DNA of 64,000 nucleotides from JANWHQ01 sp963775275 (GCA_963775275.1 CAVZII010000005.1:434001-498000); one strand, 5' to 3'; numbered from the stretch's first letter, positions 44,119 to 52,976 are shown. Notes: generated by a model from the letters alone, not told the origin. Made by a program: numbers and translations.

Positions 44119-46180
44119 ATGATGGAAAAGACACTGACATCACCTTCGGGAGCGGCCAAGGCCGTCGCTGAGGTTTTTCAGAGAGACGCTCGTTGCAAGG
44201 TGTCCGTTCGCGAAGATAGCGCCTCAACGCTGGGGAATTTGTTTTCTTTGGCGATATCGAACTGTTCCCGTCCGATCGCAATGATCCGAGCAGGTCTTAC
44301 GAGCCGTCAAGCACGGTGAATTTGAATGGCGAACTCCTGCCCTAGCAGAAATAACGGCGAACCTGCATGAGCAGCTGGGCATTGACGCCCTAGGCGCAGA
44401 CGCTAAGGAAAGAGCCACCGACAAGGTGCGCCGCATTTGCAACTCGCTGGGCGCAATCGCCGTTCGTCTGGGCCTTAGCCATCCGTGTTTGATCCGCTTG
44501 CGCTGGAGTCGATGCCATTCCAGCGGCCAACCACGGTCATCACCGACACGTCTGGGGTGCTCCAGGGGGGCTTGAGCTTCGTCGCCCACAACCTTCACCC
44601 CGCGGCCCAATCAAAGTGCCTGCAGTCGTTCAAATGGAAATCGTAAATTTTGCCGACCGGTTTCTTTCGAACTGGCGTGCAGTCAAAGTTAAGCCGGTCG
44701 ACCTCCTGATGGACCATCTCAATAGCCAAGCCGGCCAGCGCGTACTCCTGCAACTGGAGCTGCACTCTGATGTGGAGCTGGAGCGCACTTTCCTACTAGG
44801 TGACCCGCTTCGTGGTGCTTTTCAGCGGGAAGAAGAGAAAGAGCTCAGGGAACTAAACTTAAGTGTATCGATCCCGCGTATGCGGATCGCCTAATTCTGA
44901 AATCGGCCCGGCAACATCAGTCCCAGGTCAGTTTTGGTCACCAGGTTCTCCTGTTGACTAGCGATCAGGCCTTGGCGCGGATGGCTATGGCGGAGGGACT
45001 GTCTCCGCTCTACTTTCGATCATCGAGAGCGGCGTCACTGTTTGGACGGCGCCTGACCGGCACGAACTTTCACCCGTTCGCAGGTTCCATCTGCACACGC
45101 GCCGTTGCCGACGTCCTCTGGGAGTTCGCAACGATTTTCGGGACGGCGCGATTGACCACGTCGACGGGCAATGGCCTGCAGGTCCACGCCATCGGCAAGG
45201 ATCTGGCCTGGGCACCCTATCACTCTCACGAAGACCTTCTATGGATGGAACCGCTCCCGGGGATCGCACCACCTAGCCCCAGAAGGTCGCCCCGCCGGCG
45301 GGCATCGGCCCCAGAGGCCTTACCGGACATGAAAGATGCCGAGCACGCACCGGCCGACCCACACGCGCCCGTCAGCGATGGCCCAAAGGATGAAAAAGGA
45401 CTCGTCTCGCTCTACAAGATGAGCGTTGATCGTTTGTTCACCCTGATTGATGTCCTTGAGACAGCCCAGTCTCTTTCTAGAAGTCGAGCGATTTCCGTTT
45501 TGGGGCTCAATGCACCTTCGGCTTCTCGAGACTATCGACGCTTTCTGGAATCCGGCGGTGCCTTGATTGTCGAGGGCGGCGAATGGAAGGCGGCGAGGAA
45601 ACTCACAGACCTGGCGATCGTTCTTCGAACTCTGGACATAAACGCGCTACGTGACGCGCTCGAAGCCTTTCCGTCTTACGGTGCGATTCGGGCAGTTCTC
45701 GAAGCCCACGACATCGGTGTCCCCGTGGAGCCAGAGGCCTTCGGTCGAGCAGCTGCGACCTACCAGACCCTGGCGGAACTGACTGAATTGGGCGCGGCGG
45801 TGTACGGTCGCGGCTTTTTCGCCACGCCGAGCCAACCTAGCAGCGACGCCTTCGTGCCAGCGGCGATCAACGCGTACCAACGTTTGAAAAACGATGGCGG
45901 ATGGGCGGAGACCGGCGCTTGGCTCGAAGAGCTGACTGTCAAAGACGGAGTGCACCCCCTTGTCGCCCGCCGAAGACTACAGGACGCCAGTGAGCAAAAC
46001 CTCTTGAAACGGATTACCGAGGGATCGACGACCGACACCAAGCTGGACCGTCACACTCTCCGCACATTGCAGCTTGTGAATGGAACGCCGGGGATCAAAA
46101 TCGAACACCTGTACCGGGGAGATTTCCTAATCCCAGGCAAGGCCAGTTCAAGCATCCGGATTGAGGAGGCACCTGCATGA
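44119..46180 (+). pseudogene. PIN-domain nuclease-like protein, multiply frameshifted
   Basis: Stitching frames gives ~690 residues. A poorly defined N-terminus (ALAEITANLHEQLGIDALG, KVRRICNSLGAIAVRL) leads to a PIN-like domain: TVITDTSGVLQGG (first Asp), VPAVVQMEIVNFADRFL (Glu), YADRLILKSARQ (Asp) and VLLLTSDQALARM (Asp), the spacing of the four PIN acidic residues. The intact C-terminal frame (44954-46180) adds ~300 residues with wHTH-like SRSRAISVLGLNAPSASRDY and FLESGGALIVEGGEW. Frame breaks near 44235, 44303, 44485, 44613 and 44879 are all of the one-base-missing type. The stop overlaps the ATPase start (ATGA). PIN call moderate; start uncertain. Confidence 0.55.
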
Positions 46181-47276
46181 GCCTTCGGGACAGACTGCGA
46201 GAAGGTCCCCTGGCCAGCGACAAGTCGCCCTTGGCCAAATTTGGAGTGCTGGAGAACCCGTTTCCGACATCCAACCAAACATCAAACAATCCGCATTATC
46301 CCGTGCCTGAGGATGGGGAGGCCGAAGAGCGCTTGGTGACCTTCTTTCGCGAGGGTCGCTCCGAGGTCCTCGTTGTGCTCGGAACGCAAGGCGTCGGGAA
46401 GACTAATTTTTTGAACAATCTCGAAAATGAGAATTCTCGAGGCCCGCGATGAAGGTGATGATTACTACGTCGTTCGGTACATGGCCGATCCGGAACCGTC
46501 GTTCGACGGGATCATCCGGACCATCTTCCAGGAGCTGGGGCCCACACATTTGCAGCGCCTGAGCAAGGCCGTGGCGGCCAAGCCCGAGGCGCTTTCAGTA
46601 GTCAAATCCTTCGATCTTCGCCAAGCATTGCAGGCGCTCTCAAGGTCGCCAGATGACGAAGACTTGCTTCGTCTTGGCATGGACTGGCTGCTCGGATTCC
46701 GTCTCTTAAATGCCCATCGAAGCGGGCTCGGGGTAAGTTTTCAACTCGATACGGTTAAATCTAGAACGAGTGTTCTGCGTGACTATGTCTTGCTGAGTGT
46801 CGATCTAGGGCTTCTAAAGGGAATATTCCTTCTGCTCGATGAACTAGAGAAGCAGGCCGGTGTATCGGACCTACTGCTGTAGTGCGCTATCTGTCAGCGA
46901 TGAGGGCAATCATCGACGCCTTGCCAAAGTACCTTTTCATGATCGTGGCCATAACGCCGGACGCGATGCGGCGTTACTCCAGCGCTCTCCAGCCTTTAGG
47001 AGCCGCCTCGAAAACCAAATTGCCCTATCTCCGCTCCAAAGCTTCGAAGAGGCGAAAGTTTGGCCGCCTTCTACGTAGCCAAGAAGAGGGAGGTGGCCAA
47101 ATTGGCTGTTATCGGCCGGCGGCAACCAAGACCTTGTCACGAAATCCGAGATGCGGACAGTTTTCGAGGAAGCGCTGAAGGCCTCGCAGAGGCGCGGCGA
47201 CGACGGCGTTAGGCAGCGAGAATTCTTGAATACCTTGCACCGGATAGCGGAGAATAAAATACAATCAGTCGGGTAG
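46177..47276 (+). pseudogene. AAA-type P-loop ATPase, multiply frameshifted, coupled to the PIN gene
   Basis: ATG 46177 overlaps the upstream stop. N-terminus FGVLENPFPTSNQTSNNPHY leads to Walker A VLGTQGVGKTNFLNNL (about residues 68-83); after a +1 break near 46435, YYVVRYMADPEPSFDGIIRT and Walker B GIFLLLDELEKQAGV; after further breaks (46882, ~47000, ~47060, ~47117) RYLSAMRAIIDALPKYLFM, VAITPDAMRRYSSAL, LENQIALSPLQSF and the ending RGDDGVRQREFLNTLHRIAE with TAG at 47274-47276. Overall ~365 residues, with a shape like STAND/DUF2791-type ATPases of defence loci. Function inferred only. Confidence 0.6.
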
Positions 47277-47471
47277 CCGCCAGCCCGGCTTGTCTCGGGT
47301 TGCTGAGAGGTTTGGGCGATACTGTACGAGCCCTCGCCCCTGCGCAGCAGCCCGTCACTTCCAAATGTCGTCCTTTTCAAAGTGTCACTGTAATAATGCT
47401 TAGATATTGAGAAGACGGTGGGAGATTGCGTTTACCTTGAGAGGTAGATAATTCATGTACAGCCAGAGTTT
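47277..47471. other. non-coding AT-richer spacer
   Basis: Between the ATPase stop and the small minus-strand frame I see no gene, repeat or clear terminator; composition remains lower in GC than the flanking chromosome. Confidence 0.4.
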
Positions 47472-47612
47472 TTAGCGAATGGTCCTCCTGCCTGAATACA
47501 TGCCCTTGAACATGAGTGCGGTCTCCACGCGCTGGAGCAGCGCTACATTCTCCTTTTGGAAGCAGACGACCTTGCCAGCAGCGTCAATACTTTTATCCGG
47601 CATATGATCCAT
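47472..47612 (-). CDS. possible 46-residue small protein
   Basis: ATG at 47610-47612 opens MDHMPDKSIDAAGKVVCFQK and ends MYSGRRTIR at TAA 47472-47474; an in-frame TAG sits immediately before the ATG. It follows the coiled-coil gene by 52 bases on the same strand. The sequence looks protein-like (charged, with an amphipathic middle ENVALLQRVETALMFKG) but no family is recognised and there is no strong ribosome site. Confidence 0.3.
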   Translation of the reverse strand: MDHMPDKSIDAAGKVVCFQKENVALLQRVETALMFKGMYSGRRTIR

Positions 47613-47664
47613 CTAGCGATCTAGGGGCCGCTGTCGGTCATTGGTAGATTGCAGCGGGTCGAAT

Positions 47665-48528
47665 TCAGAGTTTTCGACTTGCTTCATCGATTTTGTCCCG
47701 TACAGACCTGATCTTCTCCTCGATTTCGTGAATGTTGCCGCGCTCTTCGTCCATCCACCCCTGGACGCGATCGCGAAAGCTATCCGACCAGGCGCTTTGA
47801 TATTGTTCTTCCAAGTGTCGTAAGTGATCCGCGCGCCTGTCTCGCGCTCCTTCAAGCTTGCCGAGGCTTTCGTATAGCCTGCTGACGAATGCCTTTTGAT
47901 TTTCGCGCCAGTGCTCTTGTTTCTCGGCATTCTCGCGGCGGCGAATTTCGTACGCTTCGTCCTTTTTATCCTTCCAAGCCGCCCAATCCCGATCAAGCTT
48001 GATCTTGGCATGTTCGAGCAGGGAGTGGGCCATTCCCTTGTCTGCACCCACCATCTCAGCCTTGTGTTCACTAAGATATGTCCAGCCCAGCTTGAGCTGG
48101 GCTGACCTCCTCTTCAGGTCCTCGTGCCACATATCGAGCTTCCCGAAGAGCGCGTCCATTCCCGCGCGCAGAAGGTCATATAGACCGACCGAGAAGATGC
48201 GGAGGAGCTCCTCCACGGCATAATCGTCGCGTTCGGCTTCGTTGGCATATCCACGGATTCGATCAAGGTGATCTCTGGACTTGGAGCCTAGCTTCTCGCG
48301 GCGTTTTTCGGCCTCGTTCTGATCCGCCCGAACGACTTGAACGATGGTTTGGAAACGCTCCCACGCGGCGGTTCGCCCACCGCGCGTCGGATATCGCACG
48401 TCTTTGAACTTCGCGCTGATCGCTCGGATGCGATCCCAAACGTCCTTCCACCTGACCCCGCCCGAGAGGGCACTTTGGACGTCCTCATCGAGCTTGCCTA
48501 TCTCTCGATCCAGGTCAGAGCTGGACAT
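47665..48528 (-). CDS. coiled-coil protein of unknown function
   Basis: 287 residues from ATG 48528 (MSSSDLDREIGKLDEDVQSA); a start at 48585 would add 19 residues. Dominated by charged heptad-like helices: AEKRREKLGSKSRDHLDRIR, WAAWKDKKDEAYEIRRRENA, ARDRRADHLRHLEEQYQSAW, NIHEIEEKIRSVRDKIDE, with Trp-rich turns between. No membrane segment. The frame is intact, in contrast to the PIN and ATPase genes, and it points towards them. Codon use is less GC-biased than the chromosome. Could be an effector, a structural partner or unrelated cargo of the island. Confidence 0.65.
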   Translation of the reverse strand: MSSSDLDREIGKLDEDVQSALSGGVRWKDVWDRIRAISAKFKDVRYPTRGGRTAAWERFQTIVQVVRADQNEAEKRREKLGSKSRDHLDRIRGYANEAERDDYAVEELLRIFSVGLYDLLRAGMDALFGKLDMWHEDLKRRSAQLKLGWTYLSEHKAEMVGADKGMAHSLLEHAKIKLDRDWAAWKDKKDEAYEIRRRENAEKQEHWRENQKAFVSRLYESLGKLEGARDRRADHLRHLEEQYQSAWSDSFRDRVQGWMDEERGNIHEIEEKIRSVRDKIDEASRKL

Positions 48529-48655
48529 GTCGTCTTGACCATTCAGGTAGCGCTTCGCTGACCGAATACACGTTATGGGGCACACCAGTCACGCTGCTCG
48601 GTGCGCCTGGAACGTGGCGAAGACCTTGTCACGCCAGGCTCTTTGCTGGCCGGAC

Positions 48656-48865
48656 GTGACGCCTCACCCGGCCTTTGCAGGCTTCGTCATATCCCCGCAG
48701 ACGGGGCGGCCCGTTCCCCTGCCGCCGCCGCCCCCGCCCACGGGGTGGGCCAGCCTGGCGCCGGTGGGCCTGATGCTGGGGATCTGGGCGGCGGGCCTGG
48801 TCGTCGCCGCGCTGGTCTGGTGGGCGCTGGGCAGACCGAAGAATGACGCCCAGCCGGACGCGTGA
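48656..48865 (+). CDS. small single-span membrane protein (hypothetical)
   Basis: From GTG 48656, about 69 residues: TPHPAFAGFVISPQTGRPVP, a proline run, then one hydrophobic helix (LAPVGLMLGIWAAGLVVAAL) and a short basic/acidic tail. The end overlaps the sigma-factor start by 23 bases, so it is probably the first gene of that operon. The upstream in-frame extension to 48575 crosses the island border and is not trusted. Confidence 0.45.
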   Translation: MTPHPAFAGFVISPQTGRPVPLPPPPPPTGWASLAPVGLMLGIWAAGLVVAALVWWALGRPKNDAQPDA

Positions 48866-49122
48866 GCCCGGCGCCCGGCTGGAAGAGGCGCCCGAGGCGG
48901 CCGTCGTCGCGCTGGCGATGGGCGGGGACGACGGCGCCTTCGCCGAGCTGGTGCGGCGCCGCCAAAAGCAGGTGCGCGACCTGCTGCGCCGGCTATGCGG
49001 CGACCATGCGCAGGCGGACGACCTGGCGCAGACCGCGTTCGTGCGGGCGTGGCGCGGCATCGGCGCGCTGAGGGATGCGGGCGCCTTCGGCGGCTGGCTG
49101 AAGCGGGTGGCGGTCAGCGCCC

Positions 49123-49234
49123 GGAGCACGATGCGATCAGGCGGAATCGCCTGATCGCTGAATCGTGCTCCAGGTTCATACGTTGGAGCGCGTTTTGGGG
49201 GCGAAACCGCACACACTTTCGCCCAACGCGCTCC
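49123..49234. repeat. GGAGCACGAT two-hairpin element inside the sigma-factor gene
   Basis: GGAGCACGAT..ATCGTGCTCC encloses GATCAGGCGGAATCGCCTGATC; a second stem GGAGCGCGTT..AACGCGCTCC encloses GGGGCGAAA..TTTCGCCC. Same plan as the tandem copies at 57045-57275. Confidence 0.85.
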
Positions 49235-49455
49235 CGCTCGCCGAGGCGCGCCGGGCGCGCGAGCCGATCGACGACGACGAGGGCGCCTTGCTGGCCGCGC
49301 CGGACCCGGCGCCGTCGCCGCAGCGCGTCGCCGGGGGCCTGGACCTGGAGCGCGCGCTGGCGCGGCTGGGGCCGGGCGAGCGATTGTGCGTGGCGCCAGC
49401 GCACGGCGAGGGCATGACCCACGCCGAGATCGCCGAGGCGACGGGGCTGGCGCTG

Positions 49456-49592
49456 GAGCGCTATTCGCTCCGATTAATCGGAGCGGCGCTCCAGTCTCTT
49501 CCGTGGTCGCGATTTCGGACGGCGAACCGGTTCCCACGGAGTTCATCCTCGGGCCGACCTGCGGTCGGACCCGGGGGCCTGAAATCGCTCCA
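49456..49592. repeat. second, different palindromic insert in the sigma-factor gene
   Basis: 137 bases bounded by TGGAGCG at the left and CGCTCCAG at the right, with inner hairpins CGCTCCGATTAATCGGAGCG and CTCGGGCCGACC/GGTCGGACCCGGG. Not seen elsewhere in the window. Confidence 0.7.
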
Positions 49593-49662
49593 GGGACGGT
49601 GAAATCGCGCGTGCTGCGCGGAAGCGACAGGCTGAGGCGGATCTGGGCCGAGGTGACGGGTG

Positions 49663-50007
49663 ATGACTGAGACGCCGCTGGGCGAGCTGTTCGCCGAAGG
49701 GACCGCGCCGGAGCGCGACCCGGAGTTCGCGCGGAAGGTGGCGGCGGGGGTGGGCCGCGCGCGGCTGGGCCGGCGGATGGGGGCGATCGCGGCGCGCGGG
49801 GCCGGGCGGCGGCGGCCTGCGCGGCGGTTCGTGACGGCGGGGCTGATCGGGCCGGTCGTGGCGGCTTTGATGAGCGGGGCGCCGGAGGTGATGGGCGCGC
49901 CGCTGCCGGCGGTCGTGGCGGTGGTGGTCGTCGGGCTGGCGCTGATGGTGCGGCGGCGGGTGATTGCGTCTGGCGCGGGCGGGGGGTGGACGGAGCCGAT
50001 GGAGTGA
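49663..50007 (+). CDS. membrane protein, possible anti-sigma partner
   Basis: 114 residues; ATG 49663 (or GTG 49660) overlaps the sigma-factor stop. N-terminal ~60 residues are charged and cytoplasmic-looking (PERDPEFARKVAAGVGRARL), followed by two hydrophobic helices (TAGLIGPVVAALMSG; LPAVVAVVVVGLALMV). Gene order and topology fit an anti-sigma factor, but no zinc-binding motif is visible; the assignment is by position only. Confidence 0.55.
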   Translation: MTETPLGELFAEGTAPERDPEFARKVAAGVGRARLGRRMGAIAARGAGRRRPARRFVTAGLIGPVVAALMSGAPEVMGAPLPAVVAVVVVGLALMVRRRVIASGAGGGWTEPME

Positions 50008-50336
50008 GGGGGCGGGGGACGGGGCGGTCGGTTGCGGCCCTAGGACAACCGCTGTCCCCTAATTGCGCTGTCTCACCCGGCGGGGTCGGTCCAGGCCGCG
50101 GCGCCGGGGATTTGGAACCACGAACCACACGAAAAACACGAACGCCTTTCCGGAAAGGCTTGCAGGACGACGTCCCTGGGGATTTCGGAGGCGGCTGCGC
50201 GAAGCCGCGCGTTCGAGACATTCGATCAGGCTCAGAGACGCCGAGGCGGCGCCACCCCCACCCCCGGCCCCTCCCCCTTCCAGGGAGAGGGGAGCCGGCG
50301 CGCGGCCATGAGCAGCGAACTGTGTCCCGGGGGCGT
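50008..50336. repeat. intergenic repeats (T-type and half P-family)
   Basis: 50116-50145 has CCACGAACCACACGAAAAAC; 50222-50292 is the right half of a P-family element (GGCGCCACCCCCACCCCC then CTTCCAGGGAGAGGGG). No gene seen. Confidence 0.65.
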
Positions 50337-50687
50337 CTATCCCCTCAGGATCTTGTCCATCGCCCTGCCCTTGGCGAGCTCGTCGATGAGCTTGTCCAGG
50401 TAGCGGATCTCGCGCATCAGCGGCTCGGCGACCTCTTCGACGCGGACGCCGCAGACCACGCCCCGGATCGCGGCCCGCGCCGGGTTGAGCCGGGGCGCCT
50501 GGGCGAAGAAGGTCTCGAAGTCGGTCCCGGCCGCCAGATGGGCGGCGAGCTGGTCCGGGCCGAAGCCCGTCAGCCATCCGATGATCTCGTCGACCTCGGC
50601 CCTGGCGCGCCCCTTGCGCTCGGCCTTGGCCACGTAGTGACGATAAACGCTGACGACGCTGGTGGTGTAGATCCGGTGCTGGGTCAT
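50337..50687 (-). CDS. DUF2200 family protein
   Basis: 116 residues from ATG 50687: MTQHRIYTTSVVSVYRHYVA, then KAERKGRARAEVDEIIGWLT, APRLNPARAAIRGVVCGVRV and YLDKLIDELAKGRAMDKIL. This is the full DUF2200 domain. Function unknown. The longer in-frame start at 50765 enters repeat-like DNA and is rejected. Confidence 0.88.
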   Translation of the reverse strand: MTQHRIYTTSVVSVYRHYVAKAERKGRARAEVDEIIGWLTGFGPDQLAAHLAAGTDFETFFAQAPRLNPARAAIRGVVCGVRVEEVAEPLMREIRYLDKLIDELAKGRAMDKILRG

Positions 50688-50837
50688 GGCGGTCCGATCA
50701 GGCTGGGCGGAGGCTCCGGCAAGGGCGGTCGCAACTCCAATGCCAGCTTCGGGCCGGCCCGCCAATGCGGGACCCTTGCGGGTTCAGGCCGGACCGGGGG
50801 AAGGCTCCGAGGACGCAGAGAGGCGAAGCAAAGGCCT

Positions 50838-50945
50838 GTTCGTGTGGTCCGTGTGGTTCGTGGTCGATCCTGGACGCATGGCGGCGGCTGCAGCGCCGGG
50901 ACTTTGGAGCCACGAACCACACGAACCACACGAACGCCTTTTCGG
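50838..50945. repeat. two CCACGAACCACACGAA repeats (T family) in inverted orientation
   Basis: GTGGTCCGTGTGGTTCGTGG (about 50844-50863) and CCACGAACCACACGAACC (about 50911-50928) face each other across ~50 bases. The same short unit lies at 29.2, 30.4, 35.7, 36.0, 36.2, 36.5, 50.1 and 53.8 kb. Confidence 0.7.
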
Positions 50946-51026
50946 GCGGGCTTGCGGGACCGCTCCTGTGCGAGCTGCGCGGTTCCACGGACAGGCGGCT
51001 CGGCCGCCTGGTCGCGGCGGCGGAGA

Positions 51027-52976
51027 TCAGCCCGACCCTGGCGAGGGAATTGGCCCGCGGGGGCGAGGCGGCAGGGTCGGCCAGGGCTGAACCTGCGGAT
51101 GCAGGAGCGCGGGGAGGGCGCCACCCCCTCCCCCGGCCCCTCCCCCTTCCAGGGAGAGGGGGGCCGTTTGCGTGTCGCCGACGCCTCCTAGAAACGCCTC
51201 GGCGGCCAGGGCCATGACGGGCTCCGGGCCGGTCTTGAGCTTGGCGAGGCAGGCGGCGGCTTCGGGGAGGATGCGGTCGAGGAAGTAGCGGCCGGTCGTG
51301 AGCTTGTTGGCGTAGAAGGGGTCGGTGTCGCCGGCGGCGATGCGGGCCTGGGCGGCGCGGGCGATGCGGGCCCACATGTAGGCCAGGGCGGTGAGGGCCA
51401 TCAGGTTCAGGTAGTCGTGGGAGGCGGCGGCGGCGGCGTCGGGGTCGGCGATGCCGTGCTGCATCAGCCACATGCTGGCGTCCTGGAGCTGGGCCTTGGC
51501 GCCGGCCAGGGCCTCGAGGAAGGGCTGGACGGCCGGATCGGCGGGCTCGGCGGCGTAGGCGTCGATCTCGGCCAGGAAGGCCATCAGGGCGCGCCCGCCG
51601 TTGGCCGGCAGCTTGCGGCCGACGAGGTCGAGCGCCTGGACCCCGTTGGTCCCCTCGTAGATCATGGCGATGCGGCAGTCGCGCAGGTACTGGGCGGCGG
51701 GGAAGTGGGTGGTGTAGCCCGAGCCGCCGTGCACCTGCAGGGCGTCCGAGCAGATGCGGAAGCCGCGGTCGGTGAGGAAGGCCTTCAGGACCGGGGTGAG
51801 GAGGGCGACGGTATCCTCCGCCTTCTGACGATCGGCCGCGTCCGGGGCGCCGGCCTCGATGTCCTGGTTCAGGATGGTCCAGAACAGGAGGGCGCGGCCG
51901 GCCTCGATGCAGGCCTTGGAGTCCATCAGCATGCGGCGCACGTCGGGGTGGACGATGATCGGGTCGGCGGGACCGTCCGGGTTCTGAGGACCCTTGAGGG
52001 CGCGGCCCTGGAGGCGCTCCTTCGCGAACGTCACGGCGGCCTGGTAGGCGGCCTCGGCCTGGGCCAGGCCCTGGACGGCGACGCCCAGGCGCGCCTCGTT
52101 CATCATGATGAACATCTGGCGAAGGCCCTTGGTCTCCTCCCCGAGGAGCCAGCCGGTCGCGCCCTCGTAGGCCATGACGCAGGTGGCGTTGCCGTGGATG
52201 CCCATCTTCTCCTCCAGGCCCGCGCACTTGAAGGCGTTGCGCGGGCCGGGCGCGCCGGAGGCGTCGGGGATGAACTTGGGGACGATGAAGAGGGAGAGGC
52301 CGCGGGTGCCCTCGGGGGCGCCCTCGGTGCGGGCGAGGACCAGGTGGACGATGTTGGGGGTCAGGTCCTGCTCGCCGCCGGAGATCCAGATCTTCTCGCC
52401 GGTGATGCGCCAGGAGCCGTCGCCGGCCTTGACCGCCCGGGTGCGGATCAGGCCGAGGTCGGTGCCGCACTGGGGCTCGGTGAGGTTCATGGCGCCGGAC
52501 CATTCGCCGGTGGCCATCCTGGCCAGATAGGTCGCCTTCTGCCCCTCGTCGCCCGCCGCGCGGATGGTGGAGAAGGCGCCGTGGGTCAGGCCCGGATACA
52601 TGGCGAAGGCCATGTTGGCCGAGGAGGCCATCTCGTTGAAGGCGACGTTCAGCACCATGGGCAGGCCCTGGCCGCCCCACTGGGGCTCGACGGAGAGGGC
52701 GCTCCAGCCGGACTCCACCATGGCCTGGTAGGCGGCCTTGAAGCCGGTGGGGGTGGTCACGGCGGCGGTGGCGCCGTCGTAGGAACAGCCTTCGCGGTCG
52801 CCGACGGCGTTGAGGGGGGCCAGCACCTCCTCGCAGAAGCGGGCGGCCTCCTCCAGGAGCTGCTGGGTCAGCTCGGGGGTGGCGTCGGCGAAGCCCGGGA
52901 GGTTGGAGTGGGCATGCATGCCCAGCACCTCGTTCAACAGGAACAGGTGCTCCTTGACCGGCGCCTTGTAGGCCAT
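51027..52976 (-). CDS. acyl-CoA dehydrogenase with C-terminal extension (DmdC-like), reading into a repeat
   Basis: 649 residues. Start ATG 52976 (MAYKAPVKEHLFLLNEVLGM). FAD/acyl-CoA motifs: FCEEVLAPLNAVGDREGCSY, MNLTEPQCGTDLGLIRTRAV, EKMGIHGNATCVMAYEGATG, MMNEARLGVAVQGLAQAEAA and IAMIYEGTNGVQALDLVG (region of the catalytic Glu). The length and extra C-terminal domain match 3-methylthiopropanoyl-CoA dehydrogenase-like enzymes; substrate unproven. Homologues should end near MALAAEAFL (~51192); here the frame runs on through a P-family half element (residues APLSLEGGGAGGGGG) to 51027, about 50 extra residues. Confidence 0.88.
   Translation of the reverse strand: MAYKAPVKEHLFLLNEVLGMHAHSNLPGFADATPELTQQLLEEAARFCEEVLAPLNAVGDREGCSYDGATAAVTTPTGFKAAYQAMVESGWSALSVEPQWGGQGLPMVLNVAFNEMASSANMAFAMYPGLTHGAFSTIRAAGDEGQKATYLARMATGEWSGAMNLTEPQCGTDLGLIRTRAVKAGDGSWRITGEKIWISGGEQDLTPNIVHLVLARTEGAPEGTRGLSLFIVPKFIPDASGAPGPRNAFKCAGLEEKMGIHGNATCVMAYEGATGWLLGEETKGLRQMFIMMNEARLGVAVQGLAQAEAAYQAAVTFAKERLQGRALKGPQNPDGPADPIIVHPDVRRMLMDSKACIEAGRALLFWTILNQDIEAGAPDAADRQKAEDTVALLTPVLKAFLTDRGFRICSDALQVHGGSGYTTHFPAAQYLRDCRIAMIYEGTNGVQALDLVGRKLPANGGRALMAFLAEIDAYAAEPADPAVQPFLEALAGAKAQLQDASMWLMQHGIADPDAAAAASHDYLNLMALTALAYMWARIARAAQARIAAGDTDPFYANKLTTGRYFLDRILPEAAACLAKLKTGPEPVMALAAEAFLGGVGDTQTAPLSLEGGGAGGGGGALPALLHPQVQPWPTLPPRPRGPIPSPGSG
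51110..51163. repeat. half P-family element within the 3' end of the acyl-CoA dehydrogenase gene
   Basis: GGGCGCCACCCCCTCCCCCG followed by CTTCCAGGGAGAGGGG. It encodes the Gly-rich tail of the enzyme on the minus strand. Confidence 0.75.

Larger units (their letters stand above)
48843..49670 (+). pseudogene. ECF-type RNA polymerase sigma factor interrupted by two repeat insertions
   Basis: Three coding blocks make one sigma-70 family protein: region 2 in 48843-49122 (GDDGAFAELVRRRQKQVRDL, QADDLAQTAFVRAWRG, FGGWLKRVAVSA), a middle block from about 49235 (LAEARRAREPIDDDEG to GMTHAEIAEATGLAL) and a last block from 49593 (GTVKSRVLRGSDRLRRIWAE). Removing 112 bases at 49123-49234 and 137 bases at 49456-49592 restores a single frame with contiguous region 4. 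Both inserts are structured repeats. As it stands the gene stops at 49152-49154. The downstream membrane gene overlaps the end and may be the anti-sigma partner. Confidence 0.8.

Noticed and set aside
44119..46180. PIN protein as a VapC-type toxin
   Set aside because: The protein is far longer than VapC (about 690 versus 130-140 residues), has no adjacent antitoxin-type gene that I recognise, and is coupled to an ATPase.
43557..48600. Transposon or integrase-borne island
   Set aside because: I found no transposase, integrase, terminal inverted repeats or flanking direct repeats around the low-GC segment.
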